From: Bacteroidales bacterium
GTDB lineage: Bacteria > Bacteroidota > Bacteroidia > Bacteroidales > ML635J-15
Direction: 5' to 3'
Length of the DNA stretch: 22,135 nt
NCBI GenBank assembly: GCA_023228725.1
Contig: JALOAQ010000044.1
Span: 1-22,135, forward strand
The notes beneath the pieces were generated by a model. It saw only the letters and a list, made by a program, of their open reading frames with translations. It did no database searches and had not been told where the DNA came from. Numbering within the stretch: position 1 is the first letter of the stretch; every line of letters starts with the position of its first letter. The position numbers were made by a program, and so were the translations under genes. Shown here in pieces: positions 18,335-22,135 of this stretch.

Positions 18335-18748
18335 AACGCTGATGACACAGATTAAACAGATTTACGCTGGTTTTTATCAGTTTAAATTAAGAAATCATGT
18401 ATTATCTGCGTGCCAAAAATATTATTTACCCTTGAACAATAGAACGCTGATGACACAGATTAAACAGATTTACGCTGGTTTTTATCAGTTTAAATTAAGA
18501 AATCATGTATTATCTGCGTGCCAAAAATATTATTTACCCTTGAACAATAGAACGCTGATGACACAGATTAAACAGATTTACGCTGGTTTTTATCAGTTTA
18601 AATTAAGAAATCATGTATTATCTGCGTACCAAAAATATTATTTACCAATGAACAATAGAACGCTGATGACACAGATTAAACAGATTTACTTTTACTTTTA
18701 TCGGTGTAAATCTGCAAAATCAGCGTTATCTGCGTTCCAAAATATATA
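18317..18748. repeat. 108-bp tandem repeat array, four units
   Basis: Units start with TTTACC(A/C)(A/T)TGAACAATAG at 18317, 18425, 18533 and 18641, exactly 108 bases apart. Units 1-3 are almost identical. Unit 4 has diverged after ATTAAACAGATTTAC. The core AACGCTGATGACACAGATTA is of the GATGACrCAGATTAAA type of interspersed repeat seen in Bacteroidota. Because 108 is a multiple of 3, one forward frame stays open across the array, giving a false 160-codon frame. There are no spacers, so it is not CRISPR. The array fills nearly all of the 419-base gap between the GxxExxY gene and the methyltransferase gene. Confidence 0.92.
18659..18736. repeat. Fold-back element in the last repeat unit
   Basis: The 30-base left arm (18659-18688) and the reverse complement of the right arm (18707-18736) match at 23 of 30 positions, with an 18-base loop. 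Transcripts could fold into a long hairpin just 17 bases before the methyltransferase ATG. Units 1-3 show a weaker form of the same palindrome. Confidence 0.7.
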
Positions 18749-18753
18749 AAGAA

Positions 18754-21700
18754 ATGGACAAAAAACAAGCACAAGAACTTATAGAAAAAACCTTCAACAA
18801 GGCGTTTAGTGAAGAACAATTTACTTTATTTGTTAAAAATCTGTTGAATGATTTAGAGCAAGGTGATAAAGTAAAATCTTACTACGGAAAATATATTTGG
18901 GAGGATTACAAAGAACATATCAATTCTTACAAACGCATTGGAAAATATATTGACCCCGAGGGCGAAGCCTTGGATGTGTTAGTTGTAGAGGTAAAATCCG
19001 TAAATAAATTAGAAAGGGCAAGAACCACACTTAGAAATTTTGTAATTAAGCACTTAGGTAAATTTGAAAAAGATTATGCCTTAGTAGCTTTTTACAGCAG
19101 TGAAGATAAAGGAGCCGATTGGCGGTTTTCATTTATTAAATTAGAATACAGCTCAGAATTAGATGAAGATAAGGGCAAGGTAAAAATCGAAAAAAAATTT
19201 ACACCGGCCAAACGTTATTCTTTTTTGGTAGGTGAACACGAAAAAGCGTATACCGCCAAAAATCAGTTATTGCCTGTATTACAAAATATTGCCAACAACC
19301 CTAGTATAGAAGACTTAGAAACCGCTTTCAGCATTGAAAAAGTTACAGACGAATTCTTTAATCAATACAAAGATTTATATATTAAATTGTATGAGCATTT
19401 TGAAAATGATGACAAGGTAAAAGCAGAGTTTCTAAACTCAGGTATAGATAATGCCAGATTTACAAAAAAACTATTAGGACAAATCGTATTTTTATATTTT
19501 TTACAGAAAAAAGGTTGGTTGGGTGTTGAAAAAAATCAGCCTTGGGGTAAAGGAAAAAAACATTTTGTCCAAGAACTTTATAAACAAGCAAAAACTGAAA
19601 ATCTAAACTTTTTTAAAGACAAACTTCAATATCTTTTTTATGAAGCATTGGCTAAGGAAAGAACTAATGCAAATTCTTACTACGAACGTTTTGATTGCCG
19701 AATTCCATTTTTGAATGGTGGTTTATTTGAGGCAGATTATGATTGGAAAAATGCAGCAATTAGTCTCCCAGAAAATTTATTCCGAAACGAAGAAAAAAAT
19801 AAAGCAGGTGATATAGGCACAGGAATTTTAGATGTATTTGACAGATACAACTTTACAATTAAGGAAGACGAGCCATTAGATAAAGAAGTAGCTGTGGACC
19901 CAGAAATGTTGGGAAAAGTATTTGAAAACATGCTCGACATCACCGAGAGGAAAAGTAAGGGAGCTTTTTATACACCAAGAGAAATTGTACACTATATGTG
20001 TCAAGAAAGTTTGATACATTATTTGGATAATGCTTTGAACACCCCCCAAAGCACTTCTCCTGATAAAGGGGTGCATTTGGAGAACGGAGGGGTTGCTAAA
20101 TCAATTAATAATCTACCTCACTTAAAAACATTCCGAAAAAAACTAAGAAATAATCTTACCCCTGCCGAAGCAAAACTATGGACTTTGTTAAAGGGCAAAC
20201 AATTAGCTGGCAGAAAATTCAGGCGACAGCATAGTGTTGCTAATTATATTCTTGATTTTTATTGCCCAAGCGAAAATTTGGCCATTGAATTAGATGGACA
20301 AGGGCATTTTGAAGCTACTCAAGCCCAATATGATTATGAGAGAGATTTATTTTTGCAACATTGTGGAATCAAGGTTCTAAGGTTTGAAAACAAATGGGTT
20401 TGGGATAATCTGGAAGGTTTGTTGGAAGAGGTAAAGAGTAATTTTGGGTGGGACCACCCCGGCTCTTCGAGCCACACCTCCTTAAAAGGAGGGGAGTTTA
20501 TTGGAGTAAACAAAGAAGATATTGAAATTTTTATACGTGAAGGGCATTTTGCATTGGAAAATGATGAACGCGTAGTTGCCAAAGGCGAAAGCCAAACCTA
20601 TAAATATCAATTGCCCGAGAGCATACGCAAGAATGCCGACTTGATAGACCAAAAATTAAGTGATATAAAAATTTGCGACCCTGCTATTGGTTCAGGTGCT
20701 TTTCCTGTGGGATTATTACATGAATTGGTAAAAGCCATGTTAGTGTTGAAACCACATTTGACTTATGATTACTTGACCAAAAAGCTAAAAGATTTCGGTT
20801 TTGAGCACAGGGAAAACATTAATGAAAGCCGTTATGTTTACAGGCTGAAACGCCATATTATACAAGAAAGTATTTATGGAGTGGATATAGACAGTTCTGC
20901 AATTGATATTGCTCGTTTGCGTTTGTGGCTAAGCTTGGTGGTGGACGAAGACGACCTTGACCCCATTGAAACTTTACCAAACTTGGATTACAAAATAGTT
21001 AGCGGGAATTCTTTGATTGGTTTGCCCGAAAATGCTATGCGTGATTTAAAAGTAGAAGCAGAATTAGAAAAGCTGAAAGAAAAGTTTTACAACCTAACAA
21101 ACGAAAAGGAAAAGAAAGAAATACGGCAAGAGATAAACACCAAAATCCGTGAACTTTTAGATTCTGCTGAACAATTTGCGGGATACAAAATAGATTTTGA
21201 TTTTAAGCTCTTTTTCTCAGAAGTATGGAGAGAGAAAGGCGGTTTTGATGTGGTGATTGGGAATCCGCCGTATGTGCAACTCCAAAAGAATGGTGGCACA
21301 CTGGCAAAACAATTTGAAAAATTAGCTTATAATACGTTTGCTCGTACAGGTGATATTTATTCATTATTTTATGAAAAGGGATGGCAAATACTTAAACCAA
21401 AAGGAACCCTAACATACATTACATCAAACAAGTGGATGCGTGCTGGATATGGAGAAAGTACCCGGAAGTTTTTTGCAGAACATACTAACCCAATTTTACT
21501 GATTGATTTTGCTGGACAGAAAATATTTGATGCGGCTACGGTAGATGTGAATATTTTAATGTTTACTAAGGATAAAAACCAACAAAAAACCTTGGCTTGT
21601 ATTGTAAAAGAAAAGGTGTTAAATGAATTGAGCGTTTTTGTTAGACAAGAAGGAACAAAATGTGATTTTTCGACAAAAGAGAGTTGGATAATTTTAAACC

Positions 21701-22135
21701 CTATTGAGCAAAGTATAAAACGAAAAATTGAAGCAGTAGGCACACCTCTAAAAGATTGGGATATTAATATTTATCGTGGAATTTTAACTGGCTACAATGA
21801 AGCTTTTATAATTGACGGTACAACAAAAGACAAACTTATAAATGAAGATCCTAAATCTGCCGAGATTATTAGACCGATTCTTAGGGGTCGTGATATTAAG
21901 CGTTACGGTTATAACTTCGCTGATTTATATTTGATAACTACATTCCCAAGTTTGAAAATTGACATTGAGAAATATCCTGCTGTAAAAGCCCATTTATTAA
22001 GTTTTGGATACGATAGGTTAAAGCAAACTGGAGACAGAGGAGCAAGAAAAAAAACTAATAATAAATGGTTTGAAACACAGGATAGTATAAGTTATTGGGA
22101 GGATTTTTATAAACAGAAAATAGCATGGGCAAGCG
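18754..22135 (+). CDS. Type IIG-like restriction-methyltransferase with DUF559 insert, 3' end cut off
   Basis: 1127 codons are visible; the frame is open at the window edge. The N-terminus carries a possible PD-(D/E)XK motif, D74-x4-E79-x-K81 (DVLVVEVKS). After a helical region comes GAFYTP (403-408), then the Eco57I/PglX-type N6-adenine methyltransferase: DPAIGSGAF (642-650, S-adenosylmethionine motif), IYGVDID (about 707-713) and FDVVIGNPPY (831-840, catalytic NPPY 837-840). From about residue 985 the sequence resembles the TaqI-like specificity domain (RGILTGYNEAFIID, RPILRGRDIKRYG, LITTFPS). It should methylate adenine and recognise a DNA site, and may also cut. Residues about 430-585 are foreign to this architecture: a complete DUF559 endonuclease domain inserted in frame. 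Whether the methyltransferase still works is unknown, but no frameshift or stop is present. It is probably expressed with the upstream helicase and GxxExxY genes despite the 419-base repeat gap. Confidence 0.92.
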   Translation, partial: MDKKQAQELIEKTFNKAFSEEQFTLFVKNLLNDLEQGDKVKSYYGKYIWEDYKEHINSYKRIGKYIDPEGEALDVLVVEVKSVNKLERARTTLRNFVIKHLGKFEKDYALVAFYSSEDKGADWRFSFIKLEYSSELDEDKGKVKIEKKFTPAKRYSFLVGEHEKAYTAKNQLLPVLQNIANNPSIEDLETAFSIEKVTDEFFNQYKDLYIKLYEHFENDDKVKAEFLNSGIDNARFTKKLLGQIVFLYFLQKKGWLGVEKNQPWGKGKKHFVQELYKQAKTENLNFFKDKLQYLFYEALAKERTNANSYYERFDCRIPFLNGGLFEADYDWKNAAISLPENLFRNEEKNKAGDIGTGILDVFDRYNFTIKEDEPLDKEVAVDPEMLGKVFENMLDITERKSKGAFYTPREIVHYMCQESLIHYLDNALNTPQSTSPDKGVHLENGGVAKSINNLPHLKTFRKKLRNNLTPAEAKLWTLLKGKQLAGRKFRRQHSVANYILDFYCPSENLAIELDGQGHFEATQAQYDYERDLFLQHCGIKVLRFENKWVWDNLEGLLEEVKSNFGWDHPGSSSHTSLKGGEFIGVNKEDIEIFIREGHFALENDERVVAKGESQTYKYQLPESIRKNADLIDQKLSDIKICDPAIGSGAFPVGLLHELVKAMLVLKPHLTYDYLTKKLKDFGFEHRENINESRYVYRLKRHIIQESIYGVDIDSSAIDIARLRLWLSLVVDEDDLDPIETLPNLDYKIVSGNSLIGLPENAMRDLKVEAELEKLKEKFYNLTNEKEKKEIRQEINTKIRELLDSAEQFAGYKIDFDFKLFFSEVWREKGGFDVVIGNPPYVQLQKNGGTLAKQFEKLAYNTFARTGDIYSLFYEKGWQILKPKGTLTYITSNKWMRAGYGESTRKFFAEHTNPILLIDFAGQKIFDAATVDVNILMFTKDKNQQKTLACIVKEKVLNELSVFVRQEGTKCDFSTKESWIILNPIEQSIKRKIEAVGTPLKDWDINIYRGILTGYNEAFIIDGTTKDKLINEDPKSAEIIRPILRGRDIKRYGYNFADLYLITTFPSLKIDIEKYPAVKAHLLSFGYDRLKQTGDRGARKKTNNKWFETQDSISYWEDFYKQKIAWAS
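20031..20094. repeat. Left palindromic flank of the DUF559 insert
   Basis: Nested inverted repeats: TGCTTTG (20031-20037) / CAAAGCA (20047-20053); CACCCC (20040-20045) / GGGGTG (20068-20073); TTCTCC (20055-20060) / GGAGAA (20079-20084), followed by GGAGGGG. It is G/C-rich compared with the host gene and still open in the host reading frame. Confidence 0.65.
20038..20512 (+). mobile_element. In-frame DUF559 (Vsr-like) endonuclease insertion
   Basis: The boundaries are estimated from where methyltransferase sequence stops (YLDNALN) and resumes (NKEDIEIFIREG). The domain core (residues about 454-564 of the host protein, 20113-20445) reads LTPAEAKLWTLLKGKQLAG, KFRRQHSVANYILDFYC, AIELDGQGH, YERD, GIKVLRFENKWVW and LLEEV. 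Likely catalytic residues are D501, E512, D514 and H518. DUF559 normally stands alone as a protein of about 110-130 aa. Here the inserted segment has no Met codon, so it lacks its own ATG. GC-rich palindromes flank it (left 20031-20094, right 20446-20492). It does not look like an intein, since no Cys/Ser start or HN end is present. Cassette-like mobility is inference. Confidence 0.7.
20446..20492. repeat. Right palindromic flank of the DUF559 insert
   Basis: Three consecutive palindromes lie immediately after the domain: GGGTGG-GA-CCACCC (20446-20459), GGCTC-TTC-GAGCC (20461-20473) and CCTCCTT-AA-AAGGAGG (20477-20492). They are translated in frame as a Gly/Ser/His-rich linker (GWDHPGSSSHTSLKGG). 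Confidence 0.75.

Noticed and set aside
18317..18748. Possible CRISPR array
   Set aside because: Units are directly contiguous and 108 bp long, with no variable spacers and no cas genes.
18267..18749. A 160-codon forward frame made of 36-residue repeats
   Set aside because: It is the 108-bp non-coding array read in an open frame because the period is a multiple of 3. It overlaps the end of the GxxExxY gene in another frame and has no domain.
20038..20512. Insert as an intein
   Set aside because: No Cys/Ser at the N-edge, no HN-Cys/Ser/Thr at the C-edge and no splicing blocks; the content is DUF559, not a Hint domain.

Overview
The window comes from a low-GC member of the Bacteroidota. Three signs point there. 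Secreted proteins end in type IX secretion (T9SS) type A sorting domains with PNP(A/T)-N motifs. There is a secreted S46 dipeptidyl-peptidase. Promoters fit the phylum-specific TTTG-N19-TAnnTTTG consensus, and clear Shine-Dalgarno sequences are lacking. Genus cannot be told from sequence alone.

Layout. (1) 1-8263 is a surface-protein region. A leftward, truncated gene (1-800) is divergent from a rightward three-gene run: a beta-propeller/HYR-type protein (1075-3111) and two tandem paralogous repeat proteins (3127-6453, 6458-8263). The paralogues share an N-terminal domain of about 290 residues, carry 14 and 4 copies of a 51-residue Cys-containing repeat, and end in T9SS signals. The start of the same N-terminal domain is also visible at the truncated end of the leftward gene. 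(2) 8273-14001 holds ordinary chromosomal genes: a lipoprotein (leftward), class I fructose-1,6-bisphosphatase, a DPP7-type S46 peptidase, and a thioredoxin-fold protein that has lost its CxxC. Two clear intrinsic terminators separate units. (3) 14002-14680 has no gene. It holds a 110-bp tandem duplication with palindromic cores and a likely promoter for the following unit. (4) 14693-22135 is a candidate defence island: a phospholipase-D/SNF2-type helicase, a GxxExxY PD-(D/E)XK protein, a 108-bp tandem repeat array, and a type IIG-like (Eco57I/PglX-related) restriction-methyltransferase running off the window.

The most striking feature lies inside the last gene. The methyltransferase is interrupted, in frame, by a complete DUF559 (Vsr-like) endonuclease domain. 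GC-rich palindromes, unlike the AT-rich host gene, flank the domain. The inserted stretch has no methionine codon, so the endonuclease has no ATG of its own and looks translationally fused to its host. It lies between the GAFYTP segment and the DPAIGSGAF S-adenosylmethionine motif, in what looks like a linker. Counting the N-terminal D-x4-E-x-K motif of the type IIG protein, the GxxExxY protein, the DUF559 insert and the PLD domain of the helicase, the island carries four candidate nuclease modules. The 108-bp array next to GxxExxY begins inside that gene's last codons, so tandem growth copied the gene's tail. Both PD-(D/E)XK inserts therefore sit beside repeat or palindrome sequence, which fits (but does not prove) selfish nuclease cassettes colonising a defence operon.
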